Assembly (NCBI GenBank): GCA_902489925.1
Contig: CABUBX010000024.1
Coordinates: 1-20,807, forward strand
DNA length: 20,807 bases
Reading direction: 5' to 3'
From: an uncultured Lachnospiraceae bacterium
GTDB taxonomy: Bacteria; Bacillota; Clostridia; Lachnospirales; Lachnospiraceae
In this document: piece by piece, positions 1 through 8,080 of the stretch
How the letters are laid out: each line of letters starts with the position of its first letter
How positions within the stretch are numbered: the first letter of the stretch is position 1
Notes under the pieces: model-generated
Told to the model about the DNA's origin: nothing
Seen by the model: the letters and a program-made list of their open reading frames with translations, nothing else
The model's database searches: none
Position numbers and translations under genes: made by a program

Positions 1-403
1 ACCATAACAGTAAAGTACATTCAAACAGATTGTCAATTAAAGTGAGTTATACTAGTTTCTTTTTTTTACACCACATAATAACTCTCCTTTCTCCAAAATA
101 CTAATTTTCATGTATCATTTACATTTTCCCATTGGAATCAACCTCCCAACCCACGAATTGTATGGTTTATTTGTAAATAAACTTTTTTAGTCAATTTCAT
201 GATATCACATACTTCACAAAAATGATATTCGCATTATACCCAATAAAAATTTTGTTTTTTCTGTTATTCTTAAATCTGTAATTTGGATAACCTCTTTGTA
301 CATTAACCGCTTTTATGCTTTAAAAAGACATCATGCATCATTTGAGCATTATAATTTTGTTGCATTTTTTCTCTGTAAAACCATGAAAACCTTTGTACAT
401 ATG
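1..403. other. AT-rich intergenic stretch without a recognisable gene
   Basis: No open frame here has convincing coding character. The stretch is very AT-rich. It holds a perfect palindrome at 165-182 and, on the minus strand, micro-ORFs: five codons starting near 136, 19 codons at 52-111, and nine codons at 47-76 preceded by a good AAAGGAG ribosome-binding site. A TTGACA-like hexamer on the minus strand at about 32-37 could be the -35 box of a gene beyond the left edge, but no good -10 follows. No clear terminator is visible for the anti-sigma gene that ends at 404. Confidence 0.5.
165..182. repeat. Perfect palindrome, operator- or terminator-like
   Basis: Two 8-bp arms, GTTTATTT and AAATAAAC, surround a 2-nt centre. 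Six T residues follow at 183-188 on the plus strand, so it could act as a weak terminator. The two-base loop and pure AT stem make a protein-binding operator equally likely. On the minus strand a TACAAT hexamer lies just downstream of it. The role is unknown. Confidence 0.35.
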
Positions 404-1186
404 TTATTTCACCTTTACCTGTCCATCTGTGATTTTTACATAACCGATGGATATATTATGAATCACCGGATAGTACATTCCATCTTTTAACGCTTCCAAC
501 CGAAATGTAAAATTTATATCTTTTTTACCATCAACCTCATAGTATTTCCCATCCAACACATATCCAAACATCATAGCTTCGCCTGTTCCATCAGAAGTAT
601 GATAATATCCGTCAATATCATACTCAACTGTCAAAATCTGCCCTTTTCTCAAATACCATCCTTCATAATCTTCGCTGCAAAAAACAGCCATTGTATTCAT
701 TCCCATAACTATACTGGGAATTTCTTCCTCTATAACAACATCCGATACTGACGATATTGTCAATGCACAAGACTCATCAAAGCTATTTTCATCAACAATA
801 CAACTATTTATTTCCATAGTCCTTTCTTCTGTTCCTACTTTCCCCAACTCTACATCCTCTTGTATTACTCCCGGTTCTCCTATTATTCTTTCCGTGTCCG
901 CATACTCCTCCATTCTTTTATCATTCACAAACACTTTAAACATATGTCGATTACTCGCCGCATAAATTGTCATCGGCACTGCGCCCACCACGACAATCAC
1001 CGACACTGCTGCAATTGCCCATTTATAGACTTTTAAATGTTTCTTTTCTTTCTGTTTTCCGGCTCTAATTTTTTTAATAACCGCCTTATGTATTTTCTTC
1101 TCCATTCTCTTAGGTAATTCCTCCGGTTCCAGTTCTTTCATCCATTCCAAGAAAGCCTTCTGTTCCTCGTACTCATTCTTCTTCAT
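404..1186 (-). CDS. Membrane anti-sigma-factor-like protein (DUF4179-like)
   Basis: A 260-residue protein with a charged cytoplasmic N-terminus (residues 1-52, rich in Lys and Glu), one transmembrane helix at about 55-76, and an extracellular domain of about 180 residues containing three Cys. This layout, and its position directly after a sigma-factor gene whose last 14 bases it overlaps, suggest that it holds the sigma factor inactive at the membrane until an outside signal arrives. No zinc-binding HxxxCxxC motif is present, so it is not a ZAS-type anti-sigma factor. The ATG start has an AGGAGGTG ribosome-binding site at 1195-1202. The similarity to DUF4179-type proteins is my recollection of the family layout, not a search result. 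The extracellular ligand is unknown. Confidence 0.65.
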   Translation of the reverse strand: MKKNEYEEQKAFLEWMKELEPEELPKRMEKKIHKAVIKKIRAGKQKEKKHLKVYKWAIAAVSVIVVVGAVPMTIYAASNRHMFKVFVNDKRMEEYADTERIIGEPGVIQEDVELGKVGTEERTMEINSCIVDENSFDESCALTISSVSDVVIEEEIPSIVMGMNTMAVFCSEDYEGWYLRKGQILTVEYDIDGYYHTSDGTGEAMMFGYVLDGKYYEVDGKKDINFTFRLEALKDGMYYPVIHNISIGYVKITDGQVKVK

Positions 1187-1721
1187 TCTCTAAACACCTC
1201 CTAATAATTTTTTTCGCCTCATCAATACAATAATACACTTTCCTTATAGACATACGCATCTGCACTGCAATCTCCATCGGACGCTTTCCTTCTAAAAATC
1301 TTTTCTTAAATATTGTTTTTTTAGGTTCCTTCAGGCGTTCAATATATCCTAATATTTTTTTGTATCGCTCTTTTGACATTATCATTTCATCAGCATCAAA
1401 CTCAAATGTCTGTCTATCCTCATACAATCTTTGATATCTCTTAGAATTTTTTATATTATAATCTTTACGATTTTTTAGACGGCTAAAAAAAATCATATAA
1501 CACCAATCCTCAAATGTTCCTTTTTCTTTTCTGTAATACGAAAAGCGCTTCCACACATACTCCCACGTTTCTTGAATACAATCCTTAATGTCTTCCTGAG
1601 TCCCGTACGGATAAAGGAAATGTCTTCCTACGGCATTAAAACGCGGATTATAATATGTCATTAGCTGTTCTATTATTTCTTCTGTAAGTAGAATAATATT
1701 TTCAAAATTATTTTCATTCAA
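1173..1721 (-). CDS. ECF-like sigma-70 family RNA polymerase sigma factor
   Basis: About 182 residues. A region-2-like helix (DCIQETWEYVWKRF, about residues 47-60) and a region-4 helix-turn-helix (about 127-175, with LKEPKKTIFKKRFLEGKRPMEIA) are separated by a short linker, as in ECF sigma factors, which direct RNA polymerase to a small regulon. I chose a TTG start at 1721 because GGGAGGAAAGG lies at the right distance at 1726-1736. The frame stays open to another TTG at 1745, which has no such site. The gene overlaps the anti-sigma-like gene, so the two are probably co-transcribed and coupled. Upstream on the minus strand are TTGCAT and CATATA with 17-bp spacing, a weak promoter candidate; autoregulation is possible but not shown. 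Base composition is more AT-rich than in the metabolic genes to the right. Confidence 0.75.
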   Translation of the reverse strand: MNENNFENIILLTEEIIEQLMTYYNPRFNAVGRHFLYPYGTQEDIKDCIQETWEYVWKRFSYYRKEKGTFEDWCYMIFFSRLKNRKDYNIKNSKRYQRLYEDRQTFEFDADEMIMSKERYKKILGYIERLKEPKKTIFKKRFLEGKRPMEIAVQMRMSIRKVYYCIDEAKKIIRRCLENEEE

Positions 1722-1901
1722 TTCGCCTTTCCTCCCATTGTACAAATATTTTCTTAACTAAATTCTCCCTATATATGTATATACAGCAGTTTTTATGCAA
1801 TTACAGACTTTTTTTCAAAACTTTTTTATTTTCTCCCTTGTGCATAATTAATATAATTATTTTTGTGAATTATATCTGTAGAAAAATTCAAGTCTTAACG
1901 C

Positions 1902-1907
1902 TATAAT
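1902..1907 (+). promoter_or_regulatory. Possible -10 box of the small secreted-protein gene
   Basis: TATAAT lies 36 nt before the start codon at 1944. No recognisable sigma-A -35 box stands 16-18 bp upstream, so the promoter may be weak, activator-dependent or served by the neighbouring alternative sigma factor. The 1746-1943 gap also holds an AT-only inverted repeat at 1844-1860 (ATAATTA, 3 nt, TAATTAT). Confidence 0.35.
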
Positions 1908-1943
1908 AAAAGCCAAATATTAAACACACGATGGAGGTACATT

Positions 1944-2375
1944 ATGAAAAAAACAACATTCAGAAAATTTATTACGCTCTGTGGACTTATATTAATAATT
2001 AATTCTACACCTGCTTATGCCCATGAAATTACCCCTTCCGAGACAAATAGTATTCAAATAAACCTACGAAGCACAACTTCTTTCGGTTCCCAAACAATTA
2101 GCACCAATACAATCGCAACCTATAAACCTAACAACTTAAATGTGAGCATATTAAAAGGAGATGCTGCCAAATTCACCTGCAAGTTTAACCGCAGTGCTAA
2201 GGTACAAATCGGATTTTATAATACCACTACAGGCACTTCAAAATCTCTGTATTCAGGTACAACAAGCTCAAAAACTGTTTTTTACACACCAAGCAGCACT
2301 GTCTCCGGATATTTTTATATTAAGAATTTATCCGGCTCAAGCTTAACTGTCAGTAGCGCTTCTATCACTTATTAA
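1944..2375 (+). CDS. Small secreted protein of unknown function
   Basis: 143 residues. Residues 1-26 form a classic Sec signal peptide: MKK, a hydrophobic core, then a signal-peptidase I site after AYA. The mature part of about 117 residues is rich in Ser and Thr, contains a single Cys, and alternates polar and hydrophobic residues as in a small beta-sandwich. I do not recognise the family. It has no LPxTG anchor, lipobox or transmembrane helix after the signal, so it is probably released or loosely bound to the wall. GGAGG at 1933-1937 sets the ATG start. It is transcribed away from the sigma/anti-sigma pair and is followed by a strong hairpin. Control by that sigma factor is inference only. 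Confidence 0.7.
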   Translation: MKKTTFRKFITLCGLILIINSTPAYAHEITPSETNSIQINLRSTTSFGSQTISTNTIATYKPNNLNVSILKGDAAKFTCKFNRSAKVQIGFYNTTTGTSKSLYSGTTSSKTVFYTPSSTVSGYFYIKNLSGSSLTVSSASITY

Positions 2376-2398
2376 AAATCGGTCAATTGATAACACAA

Positions 2399-2453
2399 GA
2401 AAATATCCCGCAGCGGCTGCACTTTTGTTTCAATGCCTTTACGGGATATTTTC
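2399..2453. terminator. Bidirectional terminator between convergent genes
   Basis: A perfect 12-bp stem (GAAAATATCCCG at 2399-2410 with its complement at 2442-2453) closes a 31-nt loop. T-rich sequence follows on both strands. It lies between the plus-strand secreted-protein gene and the minus-strand ABC remnant and can serve both. Confidence 0.7.
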
Positions 2454-2474
2454 ATTTTTATATTGATAAATCTT

Positions 2475-3032
2475 TTAATGTATGCTTCCATTCTCAATTA
2501 CAATTGTCCGGTCATACAACTCTGACAGGTTAATATCCTCCCTGTGCGACGTGGATATAATCATCTTGTCCATGCTCTTGAAAATCTGCTCTAAATCTTT
2601 TGCCTTTTCAAGGTCAAGCCCTGACGTTGCCTCGTCAACGAGTACAATCGGCGTATTTCTGTAAATTGCACGGGCTGTTTCTATCCGCTGCTTCTCTCCG
2701 CCAGACAAATTCTCACCGGAATCCAAAAGCACCGTGAAAAGTCCTTTAGGAAGCTTATCCACAAATGTTCTAAGCCCCGCCAAATCCACAGCCTTATTCA
2801 ACCATTCAAAATCAATCTTATCTTTATCCTCAAAAAGTACGATATTTTGAAGAATCGTATCTCGAAAAAGCATTGGATGCTGGGCAATCACAGAAATATT
2901 TTTAAAAAGCTGAGCCGTGCCGAGTGTTTCTATATCTGCGCCGCCGATGCGGATTGTGCCGGCGTCTGCCGAACATTCCCGTGTCAGAAGCTTTAAAAGC
3001 GTTGATTTTCCGGCGCCGCTGCCGCCTCGCCA
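2475..3032 (-). pseudogene. ABC exporter remnant: ATP-binding half
   Basis: This frame encodes an exporter-type nucleotide-binding domain. Walker A (GSGAGKST) is encoded at 3000-3023, then come a Q-loop region (VIAQHPMLFRDT), the signature LSGGEKQR, Walker B (IVLVDEATSGLD) and the H-loop (STSHRED). It ends shortly after the H-loop at 2475. In this frame a TGA lies at about 3033-3035, only four codons before Walker A, with no start codon between. The first usable start, GTG at 2891, comes after Walker A and would give a 138-residue ATPase lacking the P-loop. The domain therefore cannot be made whole from its own start. It is the C-terminal half of the membrane-domain fragment just upstream. 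The original substrate is unknown; peptide or lipid export would be typical. Confidence 0.7.
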
Positions 3033-3994
3033 TCATAGGCTTCCGTCGGAAAATTCAGTTCTTTAATCATATTTATCTTGATATCCTTACATGATTTAAT
3101 AAGACTGTAATCTTTCATCACCATATACATCGGTGAAATAAGAATATTCATCAAGGACAGTGTTACCGGGAAATAAACCGCCTCCATCTGTCCGCCGATG
3201 ACAAGCAGCGCACTTGCAAACATAAGCAGCATCTGAACAATCGCCGAAAAGTAATTGACAAAGCTGTTCAGAATACTTGTCATAAACTCAGACTTTGCAT
3301 GATACTTTTCATTCACCTTTGTCCGCTCATTAAAAAGCTTCATAAAACTTTTTAACGCATTGGATTTATAAATCACCGAATAACCCCGTAATCCGTCATC
3401 CACTGCCTCATTATACCTTCCTAGCGCATCCATATAAGCCTTATTATGCTTTGAAGCTTTATCGGACAGCTTATTGGTTACAAAAATAGAAAGCACGCCT
3501 GCTGCTAAAATCAGTGCTGTAAATAATATATTGATGTTCATCGAATAAATCAGAGCAATAACAAAGGTTGTCATTTGCATCACCATATCCGCAAGCATCT
3601 CCACATAGTTTTTTTGGAGGAAGCCGATATCATTATTAAAAAGCGACATATAATATGTTCTGTCCTTTTCTTTAAATGCTTTCGGAGACCTTGCAAGAAT
3701 ATTGTCCATCAGCCCTGTCTTAACGTCCATATTCCATCTGCAGCACGCCTTTTTCCTAAAATAAAGGAAACCGTAGCGGATGCCAAAACTTGCCGCCGAA
3801 TAAACAACAAGCCAAATCACTGCTGCCGTAATTAAATCATGCTGCCCCTCCACTGTAATCTTTGAAACGAGCTCGATAAAATATGTAAGCCCCAGCGATA
3901 CAATAAAAAGCAATGCTGAAAAAATAAAATACATCCCAAAATTGAAATTCAAATAAATTAAAGGCACTGTTCCTTTATTTTTTCTGTAAAACAT
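2993..3994 (-). pseudogene. ABC exporter remnant: transmembrane half
   Basis: This frame encodes a type-1 ABC exporter membrane domain with about six hydrophobic helices and the usual amphipathic inner loops. It continues into the same DNA that encodes Walker A of the ATPase half, but in another frame, and stops at 2993. The linker, A-loop tyrosine and first strands of the ATPase domain, normally about 35-45 residues, are missing: the sequence jumps from NFPTEAYDGEA straight to the P-loop. This indicates an internal deletion that also shifted the frame. The start is unclear. ATG at 3994 lacks a good ribosome-binding site, a GTG nine codons later has AAAGGA only 3 nt ahead, and the frame's first ATG at 4084 lies inside the pgm terminator. 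No promoter is evident. Confidence 0.65.
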
Positions 3995-4063
3995 TAAAAC
4001 TTTTTGTATATACAGCAACACTCTATACAATAAGCATCTGTATATTTTATGAATTTTGTCTCT

Positions 4064-4115
4064 AAAAAAATACCCCGCAGGCATCTGTCTATCACAGTTT
4101 TTATGCCTGCGGGGT
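4064..4115 (-). terminator. Strong intrinsic terminator of pgm
   Basis: On the minus strand a perfect 13-bp GC-rich stem (plus-strand arms 4072-4084 and 4103-4115, ACCCCGCAGGCAT and its complement) with an 18-nt loop is followed by ATTTTTTTAG. It stands 15 nt after the pgm stop codon and insulates the ABC remnant from pgm transcription. Confidence 0.9.
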
Positions 4116-4130
4116 GTTGTTTTACATCAT

Positions 4131-5864
4131 TTACATCATTTTATCAATCATCTCAAGCACTGCTTTTCCAAGCTCTGCTGATTTTGCATCGGCATCTTCA
4201 AGGGATGTGCCCTTAATGCCGTAGTAGAATTTAATCTTAGGCTCTGTGCCGGATGGTCTTACGCAAAGCCATGCATCATCATTCATATCAAAATAAAGCA
4301 CATTGGAGTTTGGAAGTCCTGTCGGCTTCTTCCCGCCTGTCTTTAAGTCAATAACTTCATCCTTCTTATAGTCTCTGAAGGAAAGCACTTCATAATCTGC
4401 GATAGCCTTTGGCGGATTCTCACGAAGCTTTGTCATAATTTCCTGAATCTTTGCAAGACCTTCAATGCCTGATAAGCCAATCGCTTTAACATCATCTTTA
4501 TAATAGCCGTAAGCTTCATACATATCAATCATGGCATCCCAAAGTGTCTTGCCCTGTGTCTTATAATAAGCCGCAGCATCGCACAGCGCCATCGTTGCCA
4601 CGATTGCATCCTTGTCGCGGGCATGTGTACCAATCAGGCAGCCATAGCTTTCTTCAAAACCGAAAAGATATGTACCCTTGCCGGACTGCTCAAAACCTAA
4701 TATCTGCTGTCCGATGTACTTAAAGCCTGTGAGACATTCGATAAGGCGCACGCCGTAATGCTTTGCAATAGCATCGGCCATATTTGTTGTAACGATTGTT
4801 TTAATCAAAGCGCCATCCTCTGGCAGCTTGCCGTCTCTTGCTTTTATCTGGCTGATTGTATATTCACCGAGAAGACAGCCGGACATATTGCCTGTAAGTG
4901 AATGATATTCACCTGTCTTATCCTTCACATAAACACCGAGACGGTCTGCATCCGGGTCTGTTGCAAGCACTAAATCCGCATCCACCTCTTTTGCCATCTT
5001 AAGTCCCAAAACAAAGGCTTCCTCAGATTCAGGATTCGGATAGCTGACAGTTGGGAACTCTCCGTCAGGAAGCTCTTGCTCAGGTACAACATAAACGTTG
5101 TTAAAGCCGATTTCTTTAAGGATTCTTCTTGCCGGAATATTGCCGGTACCGTGAAGCGGTGTATAGACAATCTTTATCTCGTCACCGACAGCTTTAATGG
5201 CATCTGCATGCTTCACCTGCTTCTTTAATTCTGCCATATATTTATCATCGAGCTCTTTGCCAATCACAACATAGTTTCCGGCAGCTTCAGCCTCAGCCTT
5301 ATCCATCGTCAGCACTGTATTGTAATCCGTAACCGCCTTAACCTCAGCCATAATACCGGAATCATGCGGCGGTGTAATCTGAGCGCCGTCTGCCCAGTAA
5401 ACCTTGTAGCCATTGTACTCCGGCGGATTGTGGCTCGCTGTAATATTGATACCTGCGATGCAGCCAAGCTCGCGCACAGCAAAAGAAAGCTCAGGTGTCG
5501 GTCTTAATGACTCAAAAATATAAGCCTTAATGCCGTTTGCCGCAAGTGTACGTGCCGCTTCATCCGCAAATTCAGGAGACATACGTCTTGAATCATAAGC
5601 AATCGCAACGCCCTTATCTTCGCCGCCCTGCTTCTTAATATAATTTGCAAGTCCCTGTGTTGTCTTTCTGACAACATAAATATTCATACGGTTAATGCCT
5701 GCCCCAATAACACCGCGAAGACCTGCTGTACCAAATTCCAAATCCATATAAAAACGTTCTTTGATTTCGTTTTCGTCATCTTTAATTGCTAAAAGCTCTG
5801 CTTTTGTTTCTTCGTCAAAATATGGATTTAACAACCATTCCTCATAAACTTCCATGTAGCCCAT
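4131..5864 (-). CDS. pgcA: Phosphoglucomutase/phosphomannomutase (alpha-D-phosphohexomutase family)
   Basis: A 577-residue cytosolic enzyme that interconverts hexose-1- and hexose-6-phosphates through a phosphoserine. All family motifs are present: the catalytic serine in TASHNPPEYNG (Ser144), the metal-binding loop DPDADRLG (Asp303, 305, 307), the sugar-specificity loop GFEESYG (402-408) and the phosphate-binding loop RPSGTEPK (536-543). The length matches the bacterial PgcA/ManB-like group of about 575 residues, which usually acts on glucose phosphates. Glucose-1-P would feed UDP-glucose synthesis and so possibly the glycosyltransferase at 10847-11995. The ATG has a GGAGGT site at 5872-5877. 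A promoter at 5899-5927 and a strong terminator at 4064-4115 suggest it can be transcribed alone. Mannose activity cannot be excluded from sequence alone. Confidence 0.92.
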   Translation of the reverse strand: MGYMEVYEEWLLNPYFDEETKAELLAIKDDENEIKERFYMDLEFGTAGLRGVIGAGINRMNIYVVRKTTQGLANYIKKQGGEDKGVAIAYDSRRMSPEFADEAARTLAANGIKAYIFESLRPTPELSFAVRELGCIAGINITASHNPPEYNGYKVYWADGAQITPPHDSGIMAEVKAVTDYNTVLTMDKAEAEAAGNYVVIGKELDDKYMAELKKQVKHADAIKAVGDEIKIVYTPLHGTGNIPARRILKEIGFNNVYVVPEQELPDGEFPTVSYPNPESEEAFVLGLKMAKEVDADLVLATDPDADRLGVYVKDKTGEYHSLTGNMSGCLLGEYTISQIKARDGKLPEDGALIKTIVTTNMADAIAKHYGVRLIECLTGFKYIGQQILGFEQSGKGTYLFGFEESYGCLIGTHARDKDAIVATMALCDAAAYYKTQGKTLWDAMIDMYEAYGYYKDDVKAIGLSGIEGLAKIQEIMTKLRENPPKAIADYEVLSFRDYKKDEVIDLKTGGKKPTGLPNSNVLYFDMNDDAWLCVRPSGTEPKIKFYYGIKGTSLEDADAKSAELGKAVLEMIDKMM

Positions 5865-5898
5865 CGGAATTACCTCCCTTTGTAAATTTCATAGCTTT

Positions 5899-5927
5899 AT
5901 TATACACCATAATTTTTAGAAAATAAA
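5899..5927 (-). promoter_or_regulatory. Putative sigma-A promoter of pgm
   Basis: On the minus strand TTTATT (plus 5922-5927) and TATAAT (plus 5899-5904) are separated by 17 bp. The -10 box is perfect and the -35 box weak. The -10 box overlaps the stop codon of the upstream CotS-like gene, so read-through from that gene is also likely. Confidence 0.5.
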
Positions 5928-6937
5928 CCCTTTGTCCCTTGTATTATTCGACAAAATTCATCAAGGAAATGATTTTTTTCGTCGATACTGCCAATGCACC
6001 GCTTTAGTTTTTCGGTATTTTGGCAGGACGTCCAACTTTTTCTCGAATTATAGTAGTGATTAGCTATTTTCCAGAATTTTTCGGGATATAAAAGAAGAAT
6101 ATACAAATAAGCCTTTTCTTTTTCACTGACCTGCCGCTCATCGTCATAGGCCTTTAAAATATCCGTGCCAAGCTGTATATCCCAGTGATATTTTTCAAGC
6201 ACCTTTCGCATAAAAAAGTATAAATCCTGCATCTGCATCCCCGGCACCGCTTTTTCAAAGTTTACACAGGCAATTTGACAGCTCGCAAAAAGTACATTGT
6301 GATAGCTGTAGTCGCCGTGAATAAAGCTGCCCGCCTCCACCGCCTGCCAAAAGTCTTCATCGCACTGACTGGCCTCGCAAAGCACACCGGCTTTGAGCGC
6401 CTGTGCATAAAATACACTGTAATAATTCATATAAAGCACTTCAAATTCATTTTTAAGCTTTTTCGCCTGAATATAATTCATAATTGTTTTCATTTCCCGA
6501 CTCCGCTTTGAAAAAAGGCAGCCCATACTTTGCGGTTTGTATTTTTTCAGCCATTCACAGTCAATATGAATTTCCCGCATTGCCCTATGCAGCCGTGCCA
6601 GATTCGCCGCCGCCCGCAAAAGCTGCGCCTTATCTCTGACATCACATTCACGGCCGCCATACCATCGGCGCATCACAAAATGCCGGCCTGTGCCGTCCTC
6701 TGCCCACAGGCTGTCCTCCTTTGTGCAAAAAAGCCTGTCAATATTTTCATAGCCATGATTTTGTATGGCATCCTTTAACATTTTTTCATAGATTAAATGG
6801 TTTTCCCAGTAAGGGTATTCTTTTAAGAGCTTTAAGCCGTCCTCTGTCACACAGACAAAGCCGCCTCTCGTTCTGTAGCTGTCTGTGATTTTAAAAGGAT
6901 ACATATCCGCGGCTGCTTTTATTTTTTCGTCCAACAA
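5900..6937 (-). CDS. CotS-family spore-coat kinase-like protein
   Basis: 345 residues with the aminoglycoside-phosphotransferase/choline-kinase-like fold seen in CotS, CotI and YsxE of spore formers. The catalytic-loop motif HGDYSYHNV is intact (207-215). The following metal-binding position, usually Asp-Phe, reads Asn226-Phe227 (VNFEKA), and the C-terminal DLYFFMRK segment typical of CotS proteins follows. CotS-family proteins sit in the spore coat; CotI is a protein kinase, but most members have no known substrate. The Asn may reduce or abolish activity. The start is TTG at 6937 or 6934 with GGAGGG at 6945-6950; no better ATG exists. It lies 60 nt after asnA without a terminator, so it is probably transcribed from the asnA promoter. 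I see no sporulation-sigma promoter. Confidence 0.75.
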   Translation of the reverse strand: MLDEKIKAAADMYPFKITDSYRTRGGFVCVTEDGLKLLKEYPYWENHLIYEKMLKDAIQNHGYENIDRLFCTKEDSLWAEDGTGRHFVMRRWYGGRECDVRDKAQLLRAAANLARLHRAMREIHIDCEWLKKYKPQSMGCLFSKRSREMKTIMNYIQAKKLKNEFEVLYMNYYSVFYAQALKAGVLCEASQCDEDFWQAVEAGSFIHGDYSYHNVLFASCQIACVNFEKAVPGMQMQDLYFFMRKVLEKYHWDIQLGTDILKAYDDERQVSEKEKAYLYILLLYPEKFWKIANHYYNSRKSWTSCQNTEKLKRCIGSIDEKNHFLDEFCRIIQGTKGLFSKNYGV

Positions 6938-6997
6938 AAAAATCCCTCCATTCTTAAACCTCTGTCTAAGATATGAAAGGATTTTGTAATTTATGTC

Positions 6998-8008
6998 TTA
7001 CAGAAGATGGATTCCGGCTTTTTCACATGCCTCAATCATATCCTCCGGCCATACAGAGGCCTGAACCTCTCCGATATGGGCTTTTCTTAAAAAAAACATA
7101 CATATGCGCGACTGTCCGATACCGCCGCCCACCGTATAAGGCAGTTCACCGTTTAACAGTGCCTTTTGGAAAGGAAGCTGAGCTCTGTCCAGGCAATCCC
7201 TGATTTCAAGCTGACGAAGCAGTGCATCCTCATCCACACGGATACCCATAGAGGACAATTCCAATGCAATATCAAGTACCGGATAATACACTAAAATATC
7301 ACCGTTTAATTCCCAGTCATCATAGTCCGGCGCACGGCCGTCATGCGGCTCTCCGTTTTCAAGATTTCCGCCGATTTTCATAAGGAAAACAGCGCCCTTT
7401 TCTCTTGTAATGAGAAGTTCTCTCTCTTTTGGCGTCTTATCGGGATACATATCCGCAAGATTCTGCGTTGTCATGAAAAATATCTCATCCGGCAGAATCG
7501 GGTGAATATAGCCGTACTTTTCGGACATAAACTTTTCAGTGTAGCGCAGGGAATCATACACACGGCGCACAATATTTTTCAACGTCGGAATATTGCGCTC
7601 GCCCTTTGTAATAATCTTTTCCCAGTCCCACTGGTCCACATAAATTGAATGAATATTATCCGTATCTTCATCGCGCCGAATCGCACTCATGTCCGTATAA
7701 AGCCCCTCGCCGTGGAGAAAGCCGTAACGCTTTAGGGCAAGCCGCTTCCACTTTGCCAGAGAATGAACAATCTCAAAAGGCTTATCCCCCTGTTCCTTAA
7801 CACCAAAGCTTACCGGGCGCTCGACACCGTTTAACGTATCATTGAGACCGCTTTCAGGCTCAACAAACAGCGGTGCAGACACACGGGTCAAATTGAGCTG
7901 ATTGGCCAGTTCCCTTTCGAAATAGTCTTTTACATATTTGATTGCAATTTCCGTCTCACGGATATCCAAATCCGTGGAATAATTTGGGGGTATCATTAAC
8001 TGGCTCAT
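6998..8008 (-). CDS. asnA: Aspartate--ammonia ligase (asparagine synthetase A)
   Basis: A 336-residue class-II aminoacyl-tRNA-synthetase-like enzyme that makes asparagine from aspartate, ammonia and ATP through an aspartyl-AMP intermediate. The whole sequence follows the family: an N-terminal segment with IKYVKDYFERELANQLNL, the central SAIRRDEDTDNIHSIYVDQWDWEK region that binds aspartate and ATP, and the C-terminal GGGIGQSRICMF motif 3. The length is close to the usual 330. The ATG has an AAGGAG site a few bases upstream. A strong promoter lies at 8045-8074; the leader of about 30 nt is too short for a T-box, so control by tRNA-Asn is unlikely here. Dependence on ammonia fits an anaerobe living in ammonia-rich surroundings. 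Confidence 0.95.
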   Translation of the reverse strand: MSQLMIPPNYSTDLDIRETEIAIKYVKDYFERELANQLNLTRVSAPLFVEPESGLNDTLNGVERPVSFGVKEQGDKPFEIVHSLAKWKRLALKRYGFLHGEGLYTDMSAIRRDEDTDNIHSIYVDQWDWEKIITKGERNIPTLKNIVRRVYDSLRYTEKFMSEKYGYIHPILPDEIFFMTTQNLADMYPDKTPKERELLITREKGAVFLMKIGGNLENGEPHDGRAPDYDDWELNGDILVYYPVLDIALELSSMGIRVDEDALLRQLEIRDCLDRAQLPFQKALLNGELPYTVGGGIGQSRICMFFLRKAHIGEVQASVWPEDMIEACEKAGIHLL

Positions 8009-8044
8009 ACCATCTCTCCTTCACGTTATCACTTTACTCTGCTA

Positions 8045-8074
8045 ATTCTACTACGATATCCCGCGCCTTGTCAA
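8045..8074 (-). promoter_or_regulatory. Sigma-A promoter of asnA
   Basis: On the minus strand a perfect TTGACA (plus 8069-8074) and TAGAAT (plus 8045-8050) are separated by 18 bp. The -35 box begins 6 nt after the stop codon of the LtaS-family gene. No terminator separates the two genes, so asnA may also receive read-through. Confidence 0.75.
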
Positions 8075-8080
8075 TACCTT

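Noticed and set aside
2993..3035. Programmed ribosomal frameshift joining the two ABC halves
   Set aside because: No slippery heptamer or stimulatory structure is visible, and joining the frames would still leave out the linker and A-loop segment before Walker A. A deletion explains it better.
8009..8044. T-box leader for asnA
   Set aside because: Only about 30 nt separate the predicted transcript start from the ATG, with no specifier loop or AGGGTGGNACCGCG-type motif.
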